DNA from: an uncultured Acetatifactor sp.
GTDB lineage: Bacteria; Bacillota; Clostridia; Lachnospirales; Lachnospiraceae
Assembly (NCBI GenBank): GCA_947631615.1
Contig: CANRLX010000005.1
Span: forward strand, 1-64,000
Length of the DNA stretch: 64,000 nucleotides
Direction of reading: 5' to 3'
The notes below the pieces were generated by a model that was not told where the DNA came from, searched no databases, and was given only the letters and a program-made list of their open reading frames with translations. Shown here piece by piece: positions 40,671-49,271 of this stretch (the first letter of the stretch is position 1; the number at the start of each line of letters is the position of its first letter). The position numbers and the translations under genes are program-made.

Positions 40671-41983
40671 CAGTAGTACATCCCGCCCCGAAAAATTCCC
40701 CAAAAGTAGTATAGTCCGCACGCAAGATGCCACAAAAGCGCCAGCCACTGCGCGCAAACGCACAGCCCGAAGAAGCTCCCCGCTCCCTTTCTACTGCCGT
40801 CTGACCGGCTTCCAAAGCATTGGGCCGTATCTTTGAGCAAAAGCGCCGCCGAACTCAAAAATACAAAGAAGATCCCGTACAGATACCCCCAGGAAAAATT
40901 AAAATCTGGCTTGCGGAAACCTTTCTCATACAGGAAAAATGCCATAGCAAAGCTTATCCCGTACATCTGCCACGAAAAGCGAAAAAGGGGATTGCCCTTC
41001 CACTCTTTCCGATGCAGCAGGAGCACCAGAAGTGGAAAACCCACCGCCAGACAGACCGCCAGCGGAATGTTCCCACAGTACGATCTCCACACCTCGCCGA
41101 GGGAAAAACCGATGCCTCCCTCCGCGCCCTCCTCCGGCACAAACACCCCTCGGTACTGATAGAGCAGATCCAGAAAGGTGGGCACAAAGCACAGGCCCAG
41201 ACAAATCGACGGCACCAAATTGCGAAAACGGGCGCGCACCAGCCGATAGGTCATGACAAGTCCCGCCGTCCCCACCAGCACAATGGTAAAGCTGGGCTTG
41301 GTCATGGTCGCCGCCAGCAAAAACAGGGCGAAGAAAAGAAAGTCCCTCACCGCTCCCCCGCCGTCCTTCTCATAGAGATCCAAAAGCCTTACGAGCCACA
41401 AAAAGGCCAGGATCGCAAAAGGCCGGGCCGCCAGATAGGTGGCGTTGTGAAACGGGTTGCCGGTAAAGACTCCCAGATACCGGAAGTTGATCCCCGGAAG
41501 ATACCTTCCCTCCGGCGGAAACAGCATGGAGACAAAAAAGAGCGCGACGGTCACCAGACTGATCAGGATCCCCGCCGACCACATCCTGCCCCCGGGAGCT
41601 TCCCTCCAGCCCTCGAGCGCAAGCTGATTCAGAACAAGCCGATTCAGCGCAAGCTTCACCACCACCATTGCCAGCGCCTCCAGGAGCACTGTTGCAAGGG
41701 CCACCGCGAGATTTGCGTCCATAAACAAATGCAGGAAGGCTCCCAGCTTAAAAAAGACGGGATAGGGGAAGTGATAGCCGCTGTCCAATCCTTGCATTTC
41801 CAGAATATACGCCTTCATATCGGAGTGGTAGATTCCCTCCGCCGTCCAGCAGTACACGGTCTGGCGATAAAAAAGTTTCAACAGAACTGCGGACACCGCG
41901 CCCAGCAGCAGCACAAAAAAAATACCGTCAATATAGCGATCCTTTGAGGCCCGCATCCCGTTTGTACGCTCCATACCGCCCAC
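40670..41983 (-). CDS. Multi-pass membrane protein, GT-C-like (paralogue of 25431..26798)
   Basis: 437 aa; shared motifs with 25431..26798, including NFSWGYLYGIFFVFL / NFSWGYMHGMFFVFL. Confidence 0.78.
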   Translation of the reverse strand: MGGMERTNGMRASKDRYIDGIFFVLLLGAVSAVLLKLFYRQTVYCWTAEGIYHSDMKAYILEMQGLDSGYHFPYPVFFKLGAFLHLFMDANLAVALATVLLEALAMVVVKLALNRLVLNQLALEGWREAPGGRMWSAGILISLVTVALFFVSMLFPPEGRYLPGINFRYLGVFTGNPFHNATYLAARPFAILAFLWLVRLLDLYEKDGGGAVRDFLFFALFLLAATMTKPSFTIVLVGTAGLVMTYRLVRARFRNLVPSICLGLCFVPTFLDLLYQYRGVFVPEEGAEGGIGFSLGEVWRSYCGNIPLAVCLAVGFPLLVLLLHRKEWKGNPLFRFSWQMYGISFAMAFFLYEKGFRKPDFNFSWGYLYGIFFVFLSSAALLLKDTAQCFGSRSDGSRKGAGSFFGLCVCAQWLALLWHLACGLYYFWGIFRGGMYY

Positions 41984-42061
41984 TCCCTGTTGTTTTTTCT
42001 TTGCTCCTCACTCCTTTAGTTTACCAGAGCCCGCCCCGCCTTGCAATAACATCCTTTTCTC

Positions 42062-42994
42062 TCATTCTGTTTTTGGTATCAGCTTAAAGACCGCCGTATT
42101 GGCGTAGGTCAGCGGATCGTTGTGGGCGAAGAACACGATCCCGTCCACCGGAGAATACAGCTCTTCCAGCGTCTCTCCCTCGTAGGGATCGATGACCCTC
42201 GCCGTCGTCTGCCCCCGGGCCACTTCCTCGCCGACACGCACACACGCCTCAAAGATCCCCGCCTCTTTCGTGCGGATATTCACCATATCCCGATCCTCCA
42301 CCACCATGGAGAGATAGCCGTCATGTCCCCGGTATCGCACGATGCCGCGCTTCGCCAGAAAATTCAGAACGCAGCGGATCGCCATGCCCGCGCTCTCCCT
42401 GTCCACCTCCTCCGTAGTGGTGGTGTAGATACTGAAAGCGTGGGTCTCCCAGATCTGCCAGTTGTAATTTAAGGTCGTGGTGTCGTAGGGCCTCGGGGTG
42501 CGGAGCACCACATAAGGCATCCCGAAGAGCTTCGCCAGTTCCACATCTTCAAAACCGGTCTTCATCATGCGGACATGCGGCGTGAAGGTGCCCGGCATAT
42601 AAAAGGAGGCAAACTGCATACCGTAGTCGTAATGCTGGATCACATCAAAGACTCCCGCCGCGATCCTCTGGGTGGTCTCCCCCAGGTCGTAGCCGGGAAA
42701 CATCCGGTTAATATCCGTGTTATCCGTGGGCCAAAACCGCTTCTTGATGTTCATGGAACAGGGGTTGACCGAGGGGATCACCAGGATCCGGTGCCCGTCG
42801 ATCAACTGCCCCTCCTGCTCCATAAACTTCAGCCGTTTCACAAGCTGGGAGCAGGTGTAGAGCTGCTGGATCTCATTTCCGCGGATACTGCCCACGATAC
42901 AGACAGATTTCTTTCCCTTTCCAAACTCGTACCCCGTCACGCGAAAGTTGTCGCGGTAAAGGGACCGGATCTCATATATCACCTTTTTCTTCAT
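42062..42994 (-). CDS. Succinylglutamate desuccinylase/aspartoacylase-like (M14-fold) protein
   Basis: VCIVGSIRGNEIQQLYTCSQLVKRL, ILVIPSVNPCSMNIKKRFWPTDNTDINRMFPG. Confidence 0.85.
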   Translation of the reverse strand: MKKKVIYEIRSLYRDNFRVTGYEFGKGKKSVCIVGSIRGNEIQQLYTCSQLVKRLKFMEQEGQLIDGHRILVIPSVNPCSMNIKKRFWPTDNTDINRMFPGYDLGETTQRIAAGVFDVIQHYDYGMQFASFYMPGTFTPHVRMMKTGFEDVELAKLFGMPYVVLRTPRPYDTTTLNYNWQIWETHAFSIYTTTTEEVDRESAGMAIRCVLNFLAKRGIVRYRGHDGYLSMVVEDRDMVNIRTKEAGIFEACVRVGEEVARGQTTARVIDPYEGETLEELYSPVDGIVFFAHNDPLTYANTAVFKLIPKTE

Positions 42995-43012
42995 GACATT
43001 TTCTTCTCTCCC

Positions 43013-43166
43013 ACGGCGTTTTCCCGTGTGTTATTTCCTGTATATTATTTGCCGTGCGCTGGTTTCTGCGTGTTATTTCCTGCACGTTATTTCCCGCATA
43101 TTATTTGCAGTGCGCTATTTGCCGCGCGCTGGTTTCTGTGCATCATTTCCTGTGTGTTATTTCCCG
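43013..43166. repeat. Tandem array of 11 degenerate 14 bp units
   Basis: - strand CGGGAAATAACACA CAGGAAATGATGCA CAGAAACCAGCGCG CGGCAAATAGCGCA CTGCAAATAATATG CGGGAAATAACGTG CAGGAAATAACACG CAGAAACCAGCGCA CGGCAAATAATATA CAGGAAATAACACA CGGGAAAACGCCGT. Confidence 0.95.
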
Positions 43167-44110
43167 TGTCCCAGGGCTTCCTTCCTCAAAAGCCGACCCA
43201 CCAGGGAGCCCTCGTCCACAATGGGATATTCGCGGATCGTGAAAAGGATCCCGTCCACCGGCGACTGCACCTCATCCAGCACGATCCCCCGCAGAGGATC
43301 TATAATGCGCCCGATCAGGTCGCCCTTTTTAAGCATCTCCCAGTGCTTCACATCCTGCACAAAGACGCCGGAGGTGGCCGCGTTCAGATAGCTGACATCG
43401 TCGGGATCCTCGGAGAGGATCGGCTGTCTCGGGACGATGGTGTCCCCCTTCCAGATGCCCAGCTTTTTCATCAGACAGAAAATCCCATCCACCAGCTGCT
43501 CGCAGTAAGATCTGGTGATGCGCATTCCCACGCCCATCTCCACCACAAGGGTGGGGGTATTGCGGCTGTTTAGGCTGAAGGCAAAGGTGGATTCCAGCAC
43601 CGTGCTCGCCCCGTGTACCCAGATAAAATCTACATTGGCCTCCCTTGCGAGGGGCACCAGCCAATCCTTGTGCAGCTCGTTGATCCGGATCTGGGGGATC
43701 TCCGTCAGATAAATGTTGCTGGCGTGAATGTCGATACACAGATCGGAGCCCTGAACGTCCCTGATGATCCCTGCCGCCAGATATTCGGTCATATCGCCGT
43801 CGCGGCTTCCGGGAAACAAGCGGTTCATATCCAGGTCAAAGCCGGGGATCCCCCGGGTGACAGAATCGATCCCCAGCGGATTCATAGCCGGATAAATATC
43901 CACGATGCCGGTGAGATTCTCCTTTTGCTCCTCAATGCGCCTCGTCAGCTCAAAACAGACATACTGCCCCTCCAGCTCGTCGCCGTGGATTCCGGTGACG
44001 ATACTGATGCGCTTGCGTTTGGTCCCCTTCCCCTCCGGAAGGATCCGGTGTTTTTTGATCTCCAGCGTTTCCTTCACAGGAAGCTCTACGGAGGCGATCG
44101 TTTTGATCAT
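43157..44110 (-). CDS. Succinylglutamate desuccinylase/aspartoacylase-like (M14-fold) protein
   Basis: ISIVTGIHGDELEGQYVCFELTRRIEE, DIYPAMNPLGIDSVTRGIPGFDLDMNRLFPG, DIHASNIYLTEIPQIRI. Confidence 0.87.
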   Translation of the reverse strand: MIKTIASVELPVKETLEIKKHRILPEGKGTKRKRISIVTGIHGDELEGQYVCFELTRRIEEQKENLTGIVDIYPAMNPLGIDSVTRGIPGFDLDMNRLFPGSRDGDMTEYLAAGIIRDVQGSDLCIDIHASNIYLTEIPQIRINELHKDWLVPLAREANVDFIWVHGASTVLESTFAFSLNSRNTPTLVVEMGVGMRITRSYCEQLVDGIFCLMKKLGIWKGDTIVPRQPILSEDPDDVSYLNAATSGVFVQDVKHWEMLKKGDLIGRIIDPLRGIVLDEVQSPVDGILFTIREYPIVDEGSLVGRLLRKEALGHGK

Positions 44111-44138
44111 AAGCAACCTACCTTTCCGTTCCTAAGTT

Positions 44139-44945
44139 TCATGCGTCCGCGTCCCTGACGATCACGCTCACCGTCTGGGTCTGCGCGCCGCCGCCGTGGA
44201 TAACGCCACGGTTGATCCTGCAGTCGGAGGCGTCCCGTCCCACGCCCAGACGGATATGGGAGTCGGTGACGACGCAGTCGTTGGTGGGATCAAACGCGTA
44301 CCAGCTTCCGTCACAGAGCGCCTCCGCCCAGGCGTGGCTGTAGCCCTCTCCCAGCAGCATCCCCATGACATAGCGCGCCGGAAAACCGGCAAGCCTGTAC
44401 AGCGTGACCAGAATATGGGCATAGTCCTGACAGACGCCCTTTCGCTGGCGCCACGCCTCCTCCGCGGTGGTGTTCACCTGGGTGACTCCCTTCTCATAGG
44501 TGAAATCCCGATACAGGCAGTGCATCAGGCGCTCGCATTTGCGAAAGGCGGAGTCCTCCTCCGGCAAGCGCACGCTCTCCCAATAGTTCCGCAGCCCCTC
44601 CCCGGGTACGGTCAGCCCGTGGGGGTATCGGTATGCGCCGAGCATCGCCGGGTTTTCCAGGGGATCGCGGTCGCTCAGCCCCACGCTCACCACGCCGGAG
44701 GCACAAAACAGGAAGGAATCGTGAGAGCTTCTCACGCTGCCATAGAGAAACCGGTTGCCGAAGGAATCCGTTCCCCTCCCCGTCTCCTTCGGGAACTCCT
44801 CCGCGCCGGGCTTCACCGACAGCCGGATCTCCTCCAGCCTTTGCCTGGCAGTGTCCGCCGGAATACATTTAAACGTATAATAGCAGTTTGCCACCGGCGT
44901 CTCATAATCCACCCGCATGGAGTAATCAAAGGTAAGCTTTCTCAC
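44139..44945 (-). CDS. Transglutaminase-like protein
   Basis: N-terminal MRKLTFDYSMRVDYETPV; EEAWRQRKGVCQDYAHILVTLYRLAGFPARYVMGMLLGEGYSHAWAEALCDGSWYAFDPTN (Cys/His/Asp triad). Confidence 0.92.
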   Translation of the reverse strand: MRKLTFDYSMRVDYETPVANCYYTFKCIPADTARQRLEEIRLSVKPGAEEFPKETGRGTDSFGNRFLYGSVRSSHDSFLFCASGVVSVGLSDRDPLENPAMLGAYRYPHGLTVPGEGLRNYWESVRLPEEDSAFRKCERLMHCLYRDFTYEKGVTQVNTTAEEAWRQRKGVCQDYAHILVTLYRLAGFPARYVMGMLLGEGYSHAWAEALCDGSWYAFDPTNDCVVTDSHIRLGVGRDASDCRINRGVIHGGGAQTQTVSVIVRDADA

Positions 44946-44965
44946 GATCGTCCCAAATCTCCTTA

Positions 44966-45628
44966 TTATAAGAGTGTCTCTACTTCTTCCACAATCTTAT
45001 AATAATTGATTTCCGGCTCTTCCACAAGAGCTTTCAGAAGATTTACCTTTTCCCTGTCATATTCCATCCCGCTGCGGTCGATGCGCGGAACCAGCCGGTT
45101 GATCTCCCTCTTGAGCTCCCTCCTGGCGATCCCCAGTCTGGCGTAGAGATCGACGCGCTCGATCCGCTTTCCGGTCTTGATGATATTCCGCACCTGCTGG
45201 GAGTCGATGCTGTCGTCCACGATCCCCCAGAAGGCCAGAATGTTGTCGATCACCCTCTGCATTTCGATCAGCGGGGCTCTGCTGACCCGGGCCTTGTTCA
45301 TGTCGTAGATCGCCAGCTGGATGTAGGAGAGGGCCTCCGAGCCGATCTCCTCCCTCAGCACGATGGCATTGTCATACGCGCGGTCCAGATTGCTGAAGAT
45401 CGAATCCGGATTGGTCTCGTCAAAGGGATAATTCTGCCGAAACACCTGCTTGGAGCCGTACACGTCCGGAATGTCGATCATCCGGCAGAAGTCGGCGTAG
45501 CTGTCCGACTTCTCATCCAGCATCGCGTCAAAGCTGCGGGAATACAGGCGCAGCGTAGTGTATACCCGCTCCGAATATCTGCCCAGCCACAGCAGCCGGT
45601 TTGTCTGTTCTACTGAGATAATACCCAT
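44966..45628 (-). CDS. Alpha-E domain protein
   Basis: VEQTNRLLWLGRYSERVYTTLRLYSRSFDAMLD; position between ATP-grasp and transglutaminase genes. Confidence 0.87.
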   Translation of the reverse strand: MGIISVEQTNRLLWLGRYSERVYTTLRLYSRSFDAMLDEKSDSYADFCRMIDIPDVYGSKQVFRQNYPFDETNPDSIFSNLDRAYDNAIVLREEIGSEALSYIQLAIYDMNKARVSRAPLIEMQRVIDNILAFWGIVDDSIDSQQVRNIIKTGKRIERVDLYARLGIARRELKREINRLVPRIDRSGMEYDREKVNLLKALVEEPEINYYKIVEEVETLL

Positions 45629-46929
45629 GTGTCTTTAAATCCTCCTCCCTGAGATGAATTAACGATAAAAGAATCCGGATTCCTGGAAAATCGGGTGAGC
45701 CCGCTCTTCCACACCATCGGTTCGTCCGCCATCAGCACAAAGGCTCTCAGATCCGCCTTTCTGGGGACTGTCCGGCTCCCCTCCATAATGTCAATATCCA
45801 GAAAGTCAATGACCTCCTGGGCAATAAACCTCCTGGGTTCCGCCTTTAAAAGCGTCATAAAGTGCGCCTTCTGCTCTCCGGTCATGCTGCTGCCGAACAC
45901 CACGCCGTAGCCCCCCGCTTCCGCCACATCCTTGAGCACCAGAGAGTCAAAGTGCTCCAGAACGTACCGCATATCCTCCTCGTAAAAGGGCAGATAGGTG
46001 GGCGCGTTCTGCAGGATCGGCTCCTCCCCCAGATAATACTTCACCATTTTGGGCACAAAGTAATAGATCCCCTTGTCGTCCGCCACTCCGTTGCCGGGCG
46101 CGTTCAAGAGCGCAACATTGCCCTTGCGGTAGACATCGTATATATGGGGGATGCCGATCACGGACTCGGGATTGAAATTCATGGGATCCAGGTATTCGTC
46201 CGATATCCTGCGGTACACCGCCCCCACGCGCTCCAGCTTGCCGTCATAATTTACATAGTAGAGCTTGTCGTCCCGCACCGTGAGCTCCGCGCCGTTCACC
46301 AGATGGGCGCCCGTCTTTTCCGCCAGATAGGAGTGCTCGAAGTAAGCCGCGTTGTACCGGCCGGGAGTCAGGATCACCGTATGTCCGCCCACGTTGACAT
46401 AATCCATGGTTTTGCGCAAAAGCTGCGCATAGTTTCGGTTGTCCTCCAGCTTAACGTGCTGGAAGGTCTCGGGGCTGCTCCTGCGGCAGAGCTCCCTGGC
46501 GATCATGGGATAGGAAGCCCCGGAGGGCACCCGCAGGTTATCCTCCAGCACATACCAGCTCTTGTCCTTCCCCTGCACCAGATCGATCCCGGAGATGTGA
46601 GAATAGATCCCCCGGGCCGGACGCACTCCCTCGCACTCCGCCAGATAACCGCTGGAGGCAAAGATAAAATCCTCAGGCACCACGCCGTCCTTCACGATCT
46701 TTTTCTCCCCGTAGATATCCCCCAAAAAGAGATTCAACGCCATCACACGCTGCTTTAATCCCCGTTCCAGATAGGCAAACTCCTCCTTCTCGATGATGCG
46801 GGGGATCGCGTCGAAGGGAAACAGCTGCTCCTTAAAGGTATTGTCCTTGTAAATGCCGAACTTTACGCCGTACCGCGCCAAAAGCTCGTTGACGGTGTCC
46901 GCCTGCTCCAACAGATCCAAATCATACAT
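45610..46929 (-). CDS. Circularly permuted ATP-grasp protein
   Basis: VLEDNLRVPSGASYPMIARELCRRSSPE, HTVILTPGRYNAAYFEHSYLAEKTGAHLVNGAELTVRDDKLY, NAPGNGVADDKGIYYFVPKMVKYYLGEEPIL; start MYDLDLLEQ. Confidence 0.92.
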   Translation of the reverse strand: MYDLDLLEQADTVNELLARYGVKFGIYKDNTFKEQLFPFDAIPRIIEKEEFAYLERGLKQRVMALNLFLGDIYGEKKIVKDGVVPEDFIFASSGYLAECEGVRPARGIYSHISGIDLVQGKDKSWYVLEDNLRVPSGASYPMIARELCRRSSPETFQHVKLEDNRNYAQLLRKTMDYVNVGGHTVILTPGRYNAAYFEHSYLAEKTGAHLVNGAELTVRDDKLYYVNYDGKLERVGAVYRRISDEYLDPMNFNPESVIGIPHIYDVYRKGNVALLNAPGNGVADDKGIYYFVPKMVKYYLGEEPILQNAPTYLPFYEEDMRYVLEHFDSLVLKDVAEAGGYGVVFGSSMTGEQKAHFMTLLKAEPRRFIAQEVIDFLDIDIMEGSRTVPRKADLRAFVLMADEPMVWKSGLTRFSRNPDSFIVNSSQGGGFKDTWVLSQ

Positions 46930-46947
46930 AGCACGCCCTCCTGTCCA

Positions 46948-46985
46948 TAAAAAAACAAGGACATTCCACTTTCGCAGAACATCCT
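46948..46985 (-). terminator. Hairpin/T-tract between gmd and the ATP-grasp gene
   Basis: - strand AGGATGTTC-loop-GAATGTCCT (two G-U pairs) then TTGTTTTTTT. Confidence 0.55.
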
Positions 46986-47063
46986 CGTCCCTTTGTCTCT
47001 CTATGTTTTGTCCTGGGCTTCCGCCCCTGTTGTATACAATAATACAACGTACCTTTTTGCTTG

Positions 47064-48125
47064 TCAATGCCTTTCTTGCATCCTTGCCTCACGTTTTGCC
47101 AGCGCTCTGTCGTGCTCCGCCATAATGCGCACCAGCTCCTCATAGCTGGTTTTCTGCGGATTCCATCCCAGCACATTCTTCGCCTTGGAGGGATCCCCCC
47201 ATAAATTGTCCACGTCGGTAGGGCGGAGCCATGCGGCATTCACGCTCACCAGCAGCTTGCCGGTGGCTTTGTCATAGCCCTTCTCGTCGGCGCCGGAGCC
47301 CTCCCACCGGATCTCCATGCCGTTGGCCAAAAAGGCCCTCTCCGTAAAGTCTCTCACCGTGTGCTGCTCACCGGTAGCAATGACAAAATCCTCCGGCGTC
47401 TCCTGCTGCAGCATCATCCACATGCACTCCACATAATCCTTCGCATAGCCCCAGTCGCGCCTGGAGTCCAGATTGCCGAGCTCCAGATGGTCCTGCAGCC
47501 CCTCCGCGATACGTCCCGCCGCCAGGGTGATCTTGCGCGAGACAAAGTTTTCCCCCCGTCTCTCCGACTCGTGGTTAAAGAGGATGCCGTTCACCGCAAA
47601 CATGCCGTATGCCTCGCGATACTCCTTCACGATCCAGAAGCCGTACTGCTTCGCCACCGCATAGGGGCTGTAGGGATGGAAGGGGGTCGTCTCCCGCTGG
47701 GGGGTCTCTTCCACCTTGCCAAACAGCTCAGAGGTAGACGCCTGATAGATCCTTGTCTTCTCCGTCAGACCCAGGATGCGGACCGCCTCCAGAACGCGCA
47801 ACACACCGATGGCGTCCACCTCTCCGGAATACTCCGGCACGTCGAAGGACACCTGCACATGGGACTGCGCCGCCAGGTTATAGATCTCATCCGGCCGAAC
47901 CGTGCCAATAATGCGGCTCAGGGAGGAGGAGTCCGTCAGATCCCCGTCGTGCAGCGTGATGACATTCTTTGCGATCAGATGATCGATGCGCGCAGTGTTG
48001 GGAAAGGAGCTGCGCCTGGTGATCCCGTGCACCTCGTAGCCCTTCTCCAGCAGAAACTCCGCCAGATAGGAGCCGTCCTGCCCTGTAATCCCTGTGATCA
48101 ATGCTTTTTTCATTCTCTCGCCCAC
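47064..48125 (-). CDS. gmd: GDP-mannose 4,6-dehydratase
   Basis: [101 protein letters not shown]. Confidence 0.97.
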   Translation of the reverse strand: MGERMKKALITGITGQDGSYLAEFLLEKGYEVHGITRRSSFPNTARIDHLIAKNVITLHDGDLTDSSSLSRIIGTVRPDEIYNLAAQSHVQVSFDVPEYSGEVDAIGVLRVLEAVRILGLTEKTRIYQASTSELFGKVEETPQRETTPFHPYSPYAVAKQYGFWIVKEYREAYGMFAVNGILFNHESERRGENFVSRKITLAAGRIAEGLQDHLELGNLDSRRDWGYAKDYVECMWMMLQQETPEDFVIATGEQHTVRDFTERAFLANGMEIRWEGSGADEKGYDKATGKLLVSVNAAWLRPTDVDNLWGDPSKAKNVLGWNPQKTSYEELVRIMAEHDRALAKREARMQERH

Positions 48126-48160
48126 CTTTTCCTTTTATTGGCTTTCCGCTTTCGTCTTTC

Positions 48161-48244
48161 TGCGGTTTCCGGTTGTACATCTGCAGATCTCGGTTGTAAA
48201 TCTACAGTTTTCGGTTGTAAGTCTGCGGTTTTCGGTTGTACATC
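48161..48244. repeat. 4 x 21 bp tandem repeat between manA and gmd
   Basis: + strand TGCGGTTTCCGGTTGTACATC TGCAGATCTCGGTTGTAAATC TACAGTTTTCGGTTGTAAGTC TGCGGTTTTCGGTTGTACATC. Confidence 0.95.
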
Positions 48245-48266
48245 TACCTCTTTTGACTGCAAGGTC

Positions 48267-49271
48267 TCAACAGCCCACTCTTAACAGCTGTGCCTTCCCC
48301 AAGAGCCTGAGGGTCGGCGAATCCGCCGGAAGGAACATACAGGAGCCCCTGTGAAAGATGATCTCTCCCCGCTCCCAGCTCAGCGCTCCGTCCCCGTCCG
48401 TACAGAGAAGCACCTGGAAGGAATTGCCCTGTGTCCGCATCTGCGCTCCCGCTTCTTGATCCGCTGTGTTGAGCAGAAGCCTTTCCACCTGAAAATACCT
48501 GCACCTGCAGAGCAGCTCCACCGCGCAGCCCCTGCTATAGCGCAGTACGCGCATGGGCTGCCTGGGTTCCGTGCTGGCGCGCAGATCAGCCGTCTGTAGG
48601 GCCTTTTCCACGTGCAACGCCCTGGGTTTTCCGTCCTTATCCACCCGCCCGTAATCGTACAACCGATAGGTCAGGTTGGAGCTTTCCTGTATCTCCGCGA
48701 CCAGCACTCCCGCCCCGATGGCGTGTACCGTACCCGCCTCTATATAAAAGACATCATCCTTCTTCACCGGCACCTTCTGCAGATATTTCTCCACCGTGCC
48801 GTCCCGCAGACTTTTTTCCAGGATCTCCCTGTCCATGTCCCGCCAGAAGCCATAGACCAGCTTCGCATCCGGCGCCGCATCCAGCACGTACCACATCTCC
48901 GTCTTTCCCAGAGAGCCGTTTTCATGCTCTCTCGCATAGTCGTCATTCGGATGGACCTGCACGGAGAGATCCTTGTCCGCATCGATCAGCTTGATCAGAA
49001 TCGGCAGCTCTTTCCGCGTCCTTGGATGGGTTCCCAGATACTCCGGATGCTTTGCCAGAACCTCCCTGAGGGTCTTTCCGGCGTACATGCCGTCCGCCAC
49101 CACACTGGGGCCGTCCGGATGGGTGGAGCACTCCCACGTTTCCGCCAGGGGCTCCAGGGGAATCCGCTTGTCAAAAACCGTGTTCAGACGATGTCCTCCC
49201 CACAGATAGTCCTTGCCTGCCGGCTTTAAGAGGAAGGGCTCATTCATCCAGCTCGAATTTCTGCTTGTCAT
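48267..49271 (-). CDS. manA: Mannose-6-phosphate isomerase, class I
   Basis: KDYLWGGHRLNTVF, LPILIKLIDADKDLSVQVHPND, EMWYVLDAAPDAKLVYG. Confidence 0.93.
   Translation of the reverse strand: MTSRNSSWMNEPFLLKPAGKDYLWGGHRLNTVFDKRIPLEPLAETWECSTHPDGPSVVADGMYAGKTLREVLAKHPEYLGTHPRTRKELPILIKLIDADKDLSVQVHPNDDYAREHENGSLGKTEMWYVLDAAPDAKLVYGFWRDMDREILEKSLRDGTVEKYLQKVPVKKDDVFYIEAGTVHAIGAGVLVAEIQESSNLTYRLYDYGRVDKDGKPRALHVEKALQTADLRASTEPRQPMRVLRYSRGCAVELLCRCRYFQVERLLLNTADQEAGAQMRTQGNSFQVLLCTDGDGALSWERGEIIFHRGSCMFLPADSPTLRLLGKAQLLRVGC

Noticed and set aside
40485-40763. 92 aa ORF over the T-box region
   Set aside because: It runs through the T-box/terminator and is out of frame with both flanking genes; non-coding RNA explains the conservation.
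43013-43166. CRISPR array
   Set aside because: Units are contiguous 14-mers with no spacers and no cas genes nearby.
42993-43391. + strand ORF with repeated CYFL/ICRAL segments
   Set aside because: Translation of the 14 bp tandem array plus antisense M14 gene; no start context, not a credible repeat protein.
48094-48354. + strand ORF with heptad-like VVHLQIS/VVNLQFS repeats
   Set aside because: Product of the 21 bp DNA repeat (a multiple of 3) read on the non-coding strand; no RBS.
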